DNA from: Vanilla planifolia
Taxonomy: Eukaryota; Streptophyta; Magnoliopsida; Asparagales; Orchidaceae
DNA length: 64,000 bases
Assembly: GCA_023846275.1 (NCBI GenBank)
Contig: JAIUJO010000084.1
Span: 1,659,487 to 1,723,486, forward strand
Reading direction: 5' to 3'
Shown here: positions 12,302 to 22,520 of the stretch, one piece after another
How the letters are laid out: each line of letters opens with the position of its first letter
How positions within the stretch are numbered: the stretch's first letter is position 1
The notes under the pieces: generated by a model
What the model was told of the DNA's origin: nothing
The model's database searches: none
Seen by the model: only the letters and a program-made list of their open reading frames with translations
Made by a program: the position numbers and the translations under genes

Positions 12302-14009
12302 AACTTGAAGAAGAGGAAGAAGAAAGAAAAATGGAAGGAAAGAAAATAAGAAGAAGGAGGAGGAGGAGAAGAAGAAGAAGTAGAAGAAGAATATAAAGAA
12401 GACAAAGGAGTAGGAGACGAAGAAGAAGAAAGAAAGTAGAGAAAGAAAGTAAGAATGAAGAAGAAGAAGAAAAAAAGAAAAGAATAAGAAGAATAGAAGA
12501 AGAAGAAGAAGAAGAAGAAGAAGAAGATAAAGATAGATAGAATGAAAGAAAGAAAGAAAGAAAGAAAGAAGTAGTTGAAGAAGAAGAAGTAGTAGTAGTA
12601 GAACATGAAGAAGAAGAAGAAGTATTAGAAAGATGGAAAGAATGAATGAAGAAGTAGAGGAAGAAGCAGAAGGAGAATAAGTAGAAGAAAAAAAAACGAA
12701 GAAAGAAATAATGAATCAAAGAAAGAAAGAAAGAAGAAGAAAAGTAAGATGATGAAGAAGAAGATGACGACGATGAAGATGATAAAGAAGAAGGGAAAGA
12801 ACAAAAGAAAGAAAGAAATAAAAATGTCGTAGAGGAATTAGAAGAATAAGATGAAGAAGAAACAAAGAAAGAAGAAGAAAATGAAGAAGAAGAAGAAGGA
12901 GAAGAAGAAGAAGAGGAAAGAAAGGAAGAAGGAAAGAAGAAAAAGATGATGAAGAAGAAAAAGAAGAAGAAGAAATAGACGAAAGTGAAAGAAAGAAAGG
13001 AAGAAAGAAATATATGGAGAAGTAGTACTTGTATTAGAAGGAGTAAAAGAAGATGAAGAACAAAAGATGATGAGAAAGAATAAGAAAGAGAAGAAGAAGT
13101 AAAAAAGATAGAAAGGATAAATGATTGAAAGAAAGAAAGGAAGAAGAAGAAGAAGATGGAGAAGAAGAAGAAGGAGAAAGAAGAAGAAGAAGAAGAAGAA
13201 GAAGAAGAAGAAATTGAAGAAGAAGAAGAAAGTGAAGTAGAAGTAATAGAAGAAGAAGAAGAAAAAGAAGAAGGTGAATAAAGAAAAAAGAAATAAAAAA
13301 AGTAAGAAGAAGAAGAAGAAGAAGAAAGAGAGAATGAAAGGGAGAAAGATAGAAAGAAGAAGAAGAAGATGATGAAGAGGAAGAAAGAGAAGAAGAAGAA
13401 GAAGAATGAGAAAATGAAAGGAAGAAAGAAAGAAGAAGAAGAAAGAGTAGACAAAGTAGAAAAAAAAAGAATGAATGAAAGGAAAAATAAATAAATAAAG
13501 AAAGAAAGAAAGAAGAAGAAGAGAAAAAAGAAGAGGAAGAACTAAAAGAAGAAGAAGAAGAAGAAGAAGAGTAAAAAGAAGAAGAATAGAAGAAGAAGAA
13601 GAGCAAGAAGAAGAAGAATAGAAGATGAAGAAGTGGGAAAGAAGAAGAAGAAGAAGAAGATACGAAGGAAGAAAGAAAGAAAGAATCATTGAATGAAAGA
13701 GAGAAGAAGGAGAAGTAAAATAAGAAAAATAATAAGAAGAAGAAGATCATGATGAATAAGAAGATAAAGAAGAGAAAGTAGAAAAAAAGGAGAAGGAGAA
13801 GAAGAAGGAAGAGAAGATGAAGAAGAAGAAGAAGGACAAGATGAAGAAGTAGAAGAGAAAGAAGAAGAAGAAAAAGAAGAAGAAGAGAAAGTATAAGAAG
13901 AAGAGGAGGAGGAGGAGGAGGAAGAACGAAAAGAAGTAGAAAAAGTTGAATAAGAAGTGGAAGAAGAAGAAAAAGAAGCAGAGGGAGTAGAGGAAGAATA
14001 CGAAGGGAA
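12302..14009. repeat. 1.7-kb purine-rich GAA-type compound microsatellite
   Basis: Over about 1,700 bases the plus strand is almost entirely A and G, built from GAA, GAAA, GGA and GAAGGA units with scattered T (GTA, GAT, GAAT) and very few C. Pure runs include GAA repeats near 12500, 13180-13210 and 13550-13570, GAAA repeats near 12545-12568, and a GGA run near 13905-13922. The complementary strand yields long serine-, phenylalanine- and leucine-rich open frames. These are by-products of the pyrimidine repeats, not genes. Mirror-symmetric purine runs of this type can form intramolecular triplexes. The tract lies within the integrase region of a gypsy fossil. Confidence 0.97.
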
Positions 14010-14215
14010 ATTGCCCATCCTTAATCATGCGAAATAATGATTTTCCATTATTGCATAAATTTGAGTAGCAATGTAAGAAATGATCAATACCGCTATTATG
14101 AAGAAGGGAAATTGCATGGAATTAGTGTAATATAATGTAGTAAGCAATGTAGGAAAAGATGGATACCAATTTTAGTGAAGCATATTTGGAGTTTATAATG
14201 TAGATCAACCAAAAA
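14010..14215. other. right flank of the purine-tract insertion, with local duplication
   Basis: This short non-coding stretch lies between the purine tract and resumption of integrase similarity. The phrase GAAGGGAAATTGC occurs at 14002-14014 and again at 14103-14115. A longer imperfect pair, AGCAATGTARGAAA followed by GATxxATACC, starts at 14067 and 14143. This indicates small local duplications about 76-101 bases apart next to the tract edge. Confidence 0.6.
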
Positions 14216-14900
14216 CATGGAATGATAGTATTATACATTTATCGCCTGCATGTAATCATATTGCGTATGGATTGATAAATAAGCACTCTTTCAAAGATTG
14301 TTTGTTAATCCCACCCCAAAGCTTGCTACACTTGAATTTCAAGATACAAGCAATAGGAGAATTTAGAAGTGATATTCAACAAAAAGCTGAAAACTTTCTA
14401 GATACAATACAAGAAATATATTTCAATGCCAAAGGACAACTACACAAATCATAGAACTATAAGCAAAGACATGACCAACATAAAGCTGAGAAGATGTTTA
14501 TAAAAGATTACCTTATTTGGCTGCACATTGGAAGGAAAGACTTAAAGTACATGGAAAGAAGATAAAACTAACACGATATAGTGTTTTTAAGACAATATAA
14601 AGAATTAATGATAATACTTATCTAGTTGAGTGACAAGGATATATGGAAATGTTCTTAACAATGATATGGTTAACTTGAAGGCTTGTGAGCCATTTTTGCT
14701 TGATAAAAAACATCAAAAACACTTACCACCAATGGATGACTTTCTAATGAATGATGATAAGATCTTAAATGAAGATAAGATCATCTAGAAAGGGATCGTT
14801 ATGATAAGGAGCAAGGTCTAGACGTAATACCAAATTGTGAGGAAGGGAAAAATTCTTACTACTACAAAATGTATAGTTTCGAGAAAGGTTAATCATTAAT
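14216..14900 (+). pseudogene. gypsy integrase C-terminal part
   Basis: Integrase similarity resumes on the right of the inserted block. The open piece 14272-14454 ends with AENFLDTIQEIYFNAKGQLH. After its stop comes YKQRHDQHKAEKMFIKDYLI, the KxxADxxRxxxxFxxGDxVWL block of Ty3/gypsy integrases. ACEPFLLDKKHQKHLPPMDD at about 14675-14735 matches the LxPYxxxxxExxxLPPxxD tail. The C-terminal part of integrase binds DNA and, in chromoviruses, chromatin. Weak similarity to a chromodomain-type tail is possible up to about 14900 but not certain. The copy is broken. Confidence 0.8.
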
Positions 14901-14926
14901 CCCTCATTTTTGTTTCATATAATAAC

Positions 14927-14944
14927 AAAAAAAGGAGGAGTAGA
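14927..14944 (+). other. polypurine tract of the gypsy element
   Basis: The run AAAAAAAGGAGGAG, followed by TAGA and then TGATC, stands just after the end of integrase similarity. That is the position and form of a plus-strand primer site in a gypsy element. TG at 14945 would be the first bases of the 3' LTR. Confidence 0.6.
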
Positions 14945-15470
14945 TGATCTTGTCAAGTTGATTCAATGGAACTCAAAAATAAGCCAAAACTAGAGCAATT
15001 ATGTGTAAAAAAAACAAGTATTGCTAGTCATGTTGGAATGAACAGTTGCCTTATGTATGCTTGACTTGAAGCACCACATGTGCTTCACTCCATGTGTAGT
15101 GCTAGCTTGGTTTACGTGCACCACATATGAATAGGAGATCACACAACCCCCACATATACATGAGCGTACTGTAGGTGGGTAGCTATGTGGGTATTGTGCA
15201 GGATAAGTGCCACCTACTATGCATCGCCTTTGCTCATGTAGTGCTAAATGTGCATCAAATTCAAGTGTACCCTGGGCTTTGATATGAAGGTATGGATCCA
15301 CTGATGCAAAAGTTTGTCAATTGTAAACTATTGATCAAAGGACAAATGTGTATTTTGAAAATTAAAATATCATTCCTTTTGTAAAAAAAAATATTCAAAT
15401 ATAAAGTAGCAAGAATGATGAAAGAAGAACTTCTTTTACTGTTCAATTTTCTTGTGGCAAAAGCTTTAAT
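14945..15470 (+). mobile_element. putative 3' LTR of the gypsy element
   Basis: Starting at TG after the polypurine tract, this stretch is non-coding. It is noticeably richer in G and C at 15040-15300 than its surroundings, with several surviving CpG. It ends where LINE sequence resumes. No partner LTR was found on the left, so the extent is inferred from position only. An open frame on the opposite strand (15301-14999) has no recognisable similarity. Confidence 0.4.
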
Positions 15471-15589
15471 CTTCTTCTCTTTAATACTTAATTTCTCACC
15501 ATTTTTTGTACTTCAAATTCAACTATTTTGGCTAGAACAAATAGGTCTATTGGTGAGAGCATAATGTGAGAAAACCTCATAAAAAGATT

Positions 15590-16640
15590 AGTCGCTCATT
15601 GAATTTCTTAACATAGTTATTGATGAAATGATTCATAATACATTATGGTTCTTTTACTAAGTATTGATCTTTTGTGATACAGTTAAGGAGGTTATTCTTT
15701 GTCTTATTGGGGGAGTAGAATTTGTGACATGTTAAGTTACTTATGATACCCTTATCAACTTCTATTCCCATACTTTCCTTCATTGATGTATTTTCATTAT
15801 CCAAACTTTGGGAGTCCACACTAAAGACTATCAAAGTTTGGGGTTTCATATTGCTTATTACTTGGTGAGTTGGAATTATCTCTTCTTCACCATTTCTTGC
15901 ATATATCTAGAACTTTTTTCCTTATTGCAATAGTCAACTAATTATGTTTTTTTGCAATAATTTAGATAATAGATTGGAAGATTTTTAGTGCTTAATATTT
16001 TTCTAGAAACTATTATTCTTGTTGATCTTTCCAAGGATTCTAATATGTGAAGAAATATCTTTAGAAAGATCAAGCTCTATGTCGACCCAAGCCCCATAAG
16101 GCCTCGTTAAGTTAACTTTTTGACAAAGTGGATTTGAAGTCACTTCAATGAGGTTTACACCAAATCTCACAAAGGTTAAATTTTGAGTCAAAAATCGAGG
16201 AGCCATTTGAGGATTCTTACTTGAAAGTCTGCAATTTTATGAAATTTGTACATGAACAATAAATGTCGTCTAAGTCTAGTGAAAATCTTAAGATCATATG
16301 TATTATTTATCACAATAGATCCAAAGTAGCCAATTTGTTTAGATTTCAACTCTTAGGAACTCAATGTTGGGCCTTGAAAGTGAGAATGTTGCCAATTATA
16401 GTGAGTTTGAAGGGTGTAGCCATTTTGGAGATATCATCATTGAACATGACCTTCGGTACACACTTTAAAAAAGACATTGGTGTTATGTTTATTAAAGAGG
16501 TTGGAAAACTCCCTTGATTCACCATAAAAGAAGGGCAATGACTCCAATGCGTGCATGAAATATACCTGGTAAGGGAGAGGAGCATACCAACAAGAAAATA
16601 ATACTAAAATCTCATTTCAGATGTCATCCTACTTTCACCA
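15590..16640 (-). mobile_element. L1-type LINE, ORF1 part (5' part of copy 2)
   Basis: This minus-strand LINE sequence aligns with 4105-5200 of copy 1. It starts, in copy-1 terms, about where the right end of LINE copy 2 stops at 8600. The simplest reading is that it is the 5' portion of copy 2, separated by the gypsy insertion. It carries the ORF1 domain described in the next entry, and further ORF1 sequence (15849-15643, VDSQSLDNENTSMKESMGIE) that is shared with copy 1. The copy is decayed. Confidence 0.75.
16003..16585 (-). pseudogene. LINE ORF1 with DUF4283-like domain
   Basis: Two open pieces in order on the minus strand resemble plant LINE ORF1, an RNA-binding protein with an N-terminal DUF4283 domain. 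The first (16585-16361) ends FKLTIIGNILTFKAQH, matching the (F)xLIGKFSxGRP entry of DUF4283. LRFSLDLDDIY at about 16280 matches the HILIRFxLEEDY segment. The second piece (16206-16003) reads MAPRFLTQNLTF and later VNLTRPYGAWVDIELDLSKD, equivalent to the WTPxFNPxxE and ANLTRPxxARVCVExDLxK blocks that lead to the zinc knuckle. The zinc knuckle itself was not readable here. There are stops between the pieces, so it is a pseudogene. Confidence 0.75.
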
Positions 16641-16732
16641 AAATTGAAAAAGAGCATATATTGAAATGTTACTTTTCTTAGTTATTACATTGTATTTCAA
16701 TGTAGATTTATCATATGAAAGTCATGTGTTAC

Positions 16733-16735
<3 letters not shown>

Positions 16736-16769
<34 letters not shown>
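16736..16769. repeat. (TA)17 microsatellite
   Basis: A pure TA dinucleotide run of 34 bases lies just beyond the 5' end of the LINE ORF1 piece. Confidence 0.97.
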
Positions 16770-16771
<2 letters not shown>

Positions 16772-17454
16772 CATCATTTTTGTGCCTTAGTTTGTTGTCA
16801 AATGTTCTTATAGCCACTCCAAGCTTTTTCTTTAATAATGACTATAACCCAAATTAAATGAATCATGTTATCAAAACATACCTAAAATGTTTGTAATATG
16901 ACAACATACAAAACACTATCATGCTAAGAATCCAACAATTTTTCTCAATCATAAGACTAAAGCATAAAAATTGTATCCAAAAAATTAATAAACCATTGAA
17001 ACCTAGTCTAGTCCAAGGCAACACCATTTATCATTATCAAAGTCAAATAAAAAATAATAATATTTGTTAAGCCTAATAACATTATTTGATACAACCCTCA
17101 TCCAATAAAATATAATTAATGATAAATAAGTATCAAATCTACAACTATTAAAGGTGAAATAAAGAAGTTGAATCATCTAACAAATGTACTAAATCTAACA
17201 ATCTCTAATTTTGCTTCCCAATAGTACTGACTCCTTAATCTCACAAAAATATAAAGGGGTGAGCTGGGAGATTCAATAGGGATTCTTTGAACTATGCTAT
17301 TAAATTGACTTGTGGTAGTCAAAAAATAATTGAAATAATAGAGTAAATCTTTTAAACTAATAACATTATATTTTAACAACTATGATGAGATCATCATCTA
17401 CCAATAAGTTAGTATCCATTTCCTTATACTGTGATTAATTTGATGCTTATTATG
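16770..17454. other. non-coding stretch, nothing recognised
   Basis: No coding, RNA or repeat similarity to other parts of the window was seen. A 68-codon open frame on the minus strand (17379-17173) has no recognisable similarity. Confidence 0.4.
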
Positions 17455-18170
17455 ACTAATTGATGTAACACACTTTCTTATGCAAAAGAAACATGACAAG
17501 ACCTACACTGCTTTCACATCATGTAATCTAATACTCTATGAGAAAATGTTGATCACATGAGCCATCCCTTTAAAGTTCTAGGGCTCCTTAACAGCCATAA
17601 GTCTCCCTTAAAAGGCATTTCACATTATGTAATTCCTTAGTGGGCAAAATGTCCAAATATTCTCTCTTTCAACTATTTATATAATGGCTTCTTAGCAATT
17701 CTAGAGATTTTTACCCTATTATTTAACACTCCTATTATAGCCTTAAGCATTGATGCATAACTATTGTTGGAAAAAGAAGTAGGGTAACTAAAGTGTCTAT
17801 CTCTTAAGTGAGTATTGATAATAAAAGGCCTATTATGTCTATATGCCTTACAATTTTCACAAAATCATAAATGAATAACTTAAAAAAGTTTAAGCCATTT
17901 TTTCATACTGATTATGTCTAAGACCATGCCTATCAATGCTAACATAATGTCTACATGGTCTTGAATTTTACCAATAGAATAATAAAATAATTAGTTGATT
18001 AACTTAACAGCAAAGTCTGGGTCACACTAGTACCACTAGTGAACGTTATGGCTCTAAAGTAACGTTAGTCATCTTACCCATCCTATAGCCCCTCTAAAGC
18101 TGCCAGGAATTTCATAGATCACCATTTAAGTGTCATCGTATGGCTTAAGAACATAAATAAAAGCACTTTT
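17455..18170. repeat. dispersed repeat R1, copy 1
   Basis: This non-coding stretch is clearly similar in the same orientation to 26545-27150. Shared stretches include ATATAATGGCTTC, then a CAATTCTAGA-like segment, at about 17690-17715 versus 26765-26795, and GTGTCATC with following bases at about 18131 versus 27119. Similarity stops at both ends. The two copies could be LTRs of the minus-strand gypsy fossil between them, or unrelated insertions of one unclassified family. The orientation of the family is unknown. Confidence 0.7.
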
Positions 18171-20735
18171 GGATAACAAAATCTAAGAATTTTAAATAAA
18201 ATAGTTTGAGTGAATTTTTAGATTTTAAATAAATGATGCTTATGTCATAAAGAGAACTTAACGAAAAAAATGAGATAAAATCTCATGAAAATCATCTCAA
18301 ATAGAGTAATAAATAGAAAAAAATTTATTTAAACTTAATTTTAGATATTTTTAGTTTTATTTGACTTATAATTTTAAACTTGATTAAAAAAATCATACAA
18401 GGTTCAAAAATTAAATTTCACTTAAATTAATTATTTTAGGAAATTATTAGGATTCTAAAAGTCTAGATCTTATCTTGATTGTTCAAATAATTGTTTTATT
18501 CTTAATCATATTTTTGGAAATCATTTTTCAATAATTAATTCGAAAAAATAATAATTTAATTAAAATAACAAATAAGAAAATCTTATTTTTAATAAGAACA
18601 AAAACTCTCAGATTAATGCACAGTACCAAAATTTATTTAACTACACTTATTGTGCCAAAAAAAATCACCCAAAATTGTTAAACAATTTTGGGTTGATTCA
18701 TAACTCAAGAATCTGAACATAACTCATTTTGTGAGCAAAGCAGAGGGTAGGCATCCTCGAAAAATATACAAAATTCATAATATAGGATAGCTCACATAAA
18801 GAAATAATAATCCTTCATTCATTTAATGTGGATGTACAATTTATGCCAATTTTTCACGAATGTAATCAATGTTGGCAAATAGATTTCTTCAATCCAATTG
18901 CACAATTACATGGTGAAATTATCCTAATGTCATTTGTCATTTTAAAACGCTCATTTTAATCCACCATTCAAACATGCAATTTTGTCATTTCCAAGTCGAC
19001 GTTTTATTCACACCTACAAAGTAAATTTTGATGTAAAATATCAATTCAAATCAAATGGTTGAAATCGAATCCTAATTTCCAAATAGTATTTCTCTAGTCA
19101 TATTCATCAAATAAAGAAGTTTTCAAGATCTAATGTTCAAGGAGCCTTTCAATCAACTAGCTCCCATGCAACTGCTCTTTTAGCAATTGCTTCAAGCCAT
19201 TGGGATTTTTATAATTTATTAATTAGTATTATATATTGGCCTTTTTACTTAAATTAGTAACAAATAATTGGATAAATTAGGAAGTGTTTTTAGTCATTAA
19301 CAAATGCTATAAATAAGTGAATTATTTAACCCATTTGACTGATAAAAGTTCTACAAAATATAAAAAAAAACATTTCAAATAACGACATACGTGCCATTTG
19401 TAGTAGGTGTTCATTGTCACTTTCTTATGCTGCATTCTTCAAAATCTCTACTTTCTTCTCAAATAAACTAAGTACTAAATTGTCTTTATTTTTAATTGAT
19501 TTTAAAAAAATACTTATGCCTCATTAGGCCTTCATCAAGCAATAGATTTTTTTTATATTAATTTTATATTTGTGTCACAAAGTTATTTTATTATATTGCT
19601 ATTTGTTTTCATTTAACCATCGTATTAACATATTCTTATTAATTAGTTATGAAGATTTAATCTATTCATCTTCTAGGGAAAATGATTTATATTAGTTGTG
19701 GTTTTGCTTAGTTTTTGCCAAGGGAAGATATAGAATTGATTTTTGGTCGAGCTACCCAAAAAGTGTCTGTGTACATTTTATATTTTTGTTAATTTTTCTT
19801 TTTCCAAAGGTTCATAAAACTTCATTATTAAAAGAAGCTTAATATGTTCCAAAATAAAATTAACATTTTCTTAAAATCACTTTTAAATATGAGCTTACTT
19901 TTATGAACAAAATTACTTCAAACCATTTTCTTTAAATGTTCTTTAAGGATCCAAAACTTTTATTGTTAATAATTTGCCTACATCTTCTGAACTCTTCTAA
20001 ATCACACTCTAATTTGTGTAAGAAAAAATTTCTTTGTAAGAAGAAGAAATTTTTTAGTTGATCCATAACTAATATTAATACTTTACTAAGTCTTGGTGAA
20101 GGTGCATCTTCTAATAGACCACCACACTTTTTTCACAAGTCTTATCTTCAGGAAAAGATTAAGATGACTACATATTTAGAATGTATCGATAAAGTAATAT
20201 GAGAACTAATAAAAACCATTTTCATTTTTTTCAATAAAAAATAGAAGATTTTCTTATATAAAAATTATTTAGCAAAGGAATTCAAAAAGAAAAATATAAC
20301 CTATAATTTAAAAGGTGGTGTTATACGTATTTTATATTGTTGATGTCAGACAGATTTAAACTTCAACTAAGATCTAAATTGTAACCAATAATATTGAAGA
20401 CAGTGAATAGATTATTAGAAAATACAAAAAGATATTATCTATTAATTTAAGTTAAGTAGCATGTGTGCTATTTTAGACTTATTCAAAGATTGGCATTTCA
20501 AAGTTGTGTAGATTATTAAATTGAGTTGGTAGCAACATCGTAAGGATTAAGTATTAAGTCTTGTAAAGTAATTTTTGACATAATCAATTTCATAAATATA
20601 AAATAAAGATTTTAATTCAAATACTATGTGAAGTACTTTAATAAAAAAACCATAACTATAGATTACTATCTAAAAAATAAAAGTTTCTAAAAGGGCACAT
20701 CTTGTTTGCAATGATGTCTTTTAATTTTGTAGGCA
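18171..20735. other. AT-rich stretch without recognisable gene
   Basis: Inspection of both strands gave no coding similarity, RNA gene or repeat shared with the rest of the window. A GCTATAAATAAG motif near 19310 resembles a TATA box but has no supporting context. Confidence 0.4.
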
Positions 20736-20990
20736 TTAGCATTTGGAGTACCAAAGTGGTAAAAGAGTGGCATAGTGGTTATTTGAGATAATAGGAATGC
20801 TTGGGGTATTAGTGAAAGTAAGAATTTGTTTAGTTATTGACTCTCCTCGTAGAAGGTCTATTAATTTTGATCCATGTCTCTCACAAGTAATTTGGTGGCC
20901 GACTCTCTTGTTAGAAAGTCTCCCACCTTCGATCATTGTCTCTCATATGTGAAGTTTGAATCCCTTCAATTAACTTGGGTGCACACAATT
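20736..20990. repeat. possible tRNA-derived (SINE-like) sequence with a 60-base tandem
   Basis: GTGGCATAGTGGTTA at about 20768 fits a Pol III A box (TRGCNNAGYGG). About 70 bases on, two imperfect units follow 60 bases apart: GACTCTCCTCGTAGAAGGTCT at about 20840 and GACTCTCTTGTTAGAAAGTCT at about 20900. Each ends in TTxGATCxxTGTCTCTCA, loosely like a B box. No poly-A tail or target duplication was identified. The open frame on the minus strand (20936-20736) is probably incidental. Confidence 0.3.
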
Positions 20991-21179
20991 TAATCATTAA
21001 ATGGAAGAATATAAATAAAATAATTTAATTTCATAATTTTATAACCTTACAATTTTGTGAGTATATCAATTTATAGAGATCTCAAATGTTCATCAGTAAA
21101 TGTTTTTTTAAAAAATAAAAAAAATAAAATATTAAAAAAATTAAATGAATTAAGAAATTCAAAAGTTCACTATGCATTT

Positions 21180-21680
21180 TGAGCGATGGTAACTAAGAGT
21201 AATGAAACGGTTGGTGGCACAATGGTAAGGCGAGCATCACGATAGATAAGTCGATCTAATTTTTTGTTAGGTATGGGTTAGGGAGAACATAATCGGTTAA
21301 TGGGACTCGTTGGTTAGTGTTGGTCTTTGTTGGATGTCATGGGTACTCGATGAATGCATATGGAGCATAGGTCAAACGATGTTTTTTTCAATTGTCTTTA
21401 GGTAGGTGCATGGGTTAGCTTAGGTTGTGAAAGTAGTTGTTGAAGGTGTTAGTGTTGGTGACAAATAGCATGGATAATGATAGAAAGGAAACTTAATAAA
21501 GAAAATTAAAATTTTAGTATTTTCGAAGTAATTTTAAAATAGGTGTTGCACCTATAGACATGCGGAACTGGTGCGATGACAAGGAATGTGTGTTTGTGGC
21601 CATATGTTACTTGCTTATACATCATCCTCCCTAGTGGAAGAGCGCTTAGCTCGGTTGTATCGGGGTGATGAGCATAGTAA
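21180..21680. other. CpG-retaining patch with a second SINE-like head
   Basis: Against a CpG-poor background, this half-kilobase keeps more than a dozen CpG sites (for example GGCGAGCATCACGATAG, TGCGGAACTGGTGCGATGAC and CGCTTAGCTCGG). Near its left end, GTTGGTGGCACAATGGTAAG (about 21208) resembles a tRNA A box. GTCGATCTAA, 35-40 bases later, is a weak B box. It may be a young tRNA-derived insertion or part of an LTR of the adjoining gypsy fossil. TATAAATA occurs at about 21719 on the plus strand. Confidence 0.4.
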
Positions 21681-21823
21681 TGTTCTAGTAGGTGTGATGT
21701 GATAATTGTAAGTCATTATAAATAAGGTAGGAGTTCTTAATAAGAGGTTTTCCTTTTAGGAAACTCAAAATTTTTTAAGTTAATAATTTTTTGTTGGAAT
21801 TATCTCATGATCTAAAATTTTCC

Positions 21824-22260
21824 TCACATTATTCTTACCCCTAAGGCTAATATAGTGATAAGGAAAAATTCACTCAGTATGAGAGAATTAAGCTCAAATG
21901 AGTCATTAGGTATTAGATATAGTGCCTTGTTAGAGACTAAATCCTTACAATTAAAGGTTGACCTAATCATATACTCTTCTAGCAAATCCAACACATATGC
22001 ATTAGTTCTAAGTTTTTGAATATTCTTAAAATATCTAGCTTCATGCAGTTGCAATTTCTCATAACCTATAAGAAGAAACTACTCTCAAATGGCTCTAATG
22101 ATAATATAATCTCTTTCATAAAATTTGCTAACCATTTTTTGAGCATCTACTCTTTTCTTGTATCCTTTATTACTTCAATTAATTTTTTAGATTTAGTTTT
22201 AGGTAATAAAGAGATTTTAGTAGAGATAAAGTTTGATAATCCATTGGTAAGGGAATAAAA
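21824..22260 (-). pseudogene. gypsy integrase C-terminal region
   Basis: The open piece 22054-21824 contains LRTNAYVLDLLEEYMIRSTF followed by NCKDLV. This is the SH3-like end of plant gypsy integrase (INDNAYVLDLPxxxxxSxTFNVxDL). Just upstream, NGLSNFISTKISLLPKTKSK and further text match the helix-rich stretch before it (YGFxPxxPLDLxPLP). A plus-strand open frame at 22016-22258 overlaps this region and is a shadow. Confidence 0.8.
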
Positions 22261-22520
22261 TCAATAAAAGATATTGGCTTATTAGCATGAGCTTATATAA
22301 TATGTGATGGTTTTGGTAAGGTGGTGATTAACTCTTTTACTATAAGAAACAAAACTAAGTCTCCTTGATTAAGGGTCTTCTTAAGTTGGGGTAATATATT
22401 CAAGTTTAAATTCTTTATCTTTCTTTTTCCACTATCCATGGGCTTAGAAGTTTTTATAGATTTCATAGGCTTAAGAGATTAAGGTCTCTCATAAAGTGGA
22501 GTATGATGTAATGTGATGGT

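Larger units (their letters stand above)
9200..15470 (+). mobile_element. Ty3/gypsy element inserted in a LINE (fossil)
   Basis: This is a plus-strand Ty3/gypsy relic whose parts are in the canonical order. They are a protease-like region (about 9340-9660), reverse transcriptase (about 9900-10470), RNase H (about 10480-10990), integrase (about 11150-11690 and 14220-14900), a polypurine tract (14927-14944) and a putative 3' LTR start. The 3' LTR is followed at 15590 by LINE sequence that continues LINE copy 2, so this element landed in that LINE. The integrase region is in turn interrupted by a 2.5-kb block with a purine tract. The element is broken, with dozens of disabling changes, and old. 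A 5' LTR was not found. Confidence 0.85.

Noticed and set aside
12234-14028. Long overlapping minus-strand open frames (up to 406 codons) rich in Ser, Phe and Leu
   Set aside because: They are translations of the pyrimidine complement of the purine tract. Stop codons need mixed bases and so are rare there. No domain, no codon bias and several frames are open at once.
14999-15301. 100-codon minus-strand open frame with several Cys and His
   Set aside because: It lies in the putative gypsy 3' LTR on the opposite strand. Cys/His spacing fits no zinc-binding motif and no similarity is recognised.
16736-16769. TA run considered as a promoter TATA region
   Set aside because: It is a simple dinucleotide repeat with no gene next to it.
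22016-22258. 80-codon plus-strand open frame
   Set aside because: It overlaps the minus-strand gypsy integrase C-terminal region and is its shadow.
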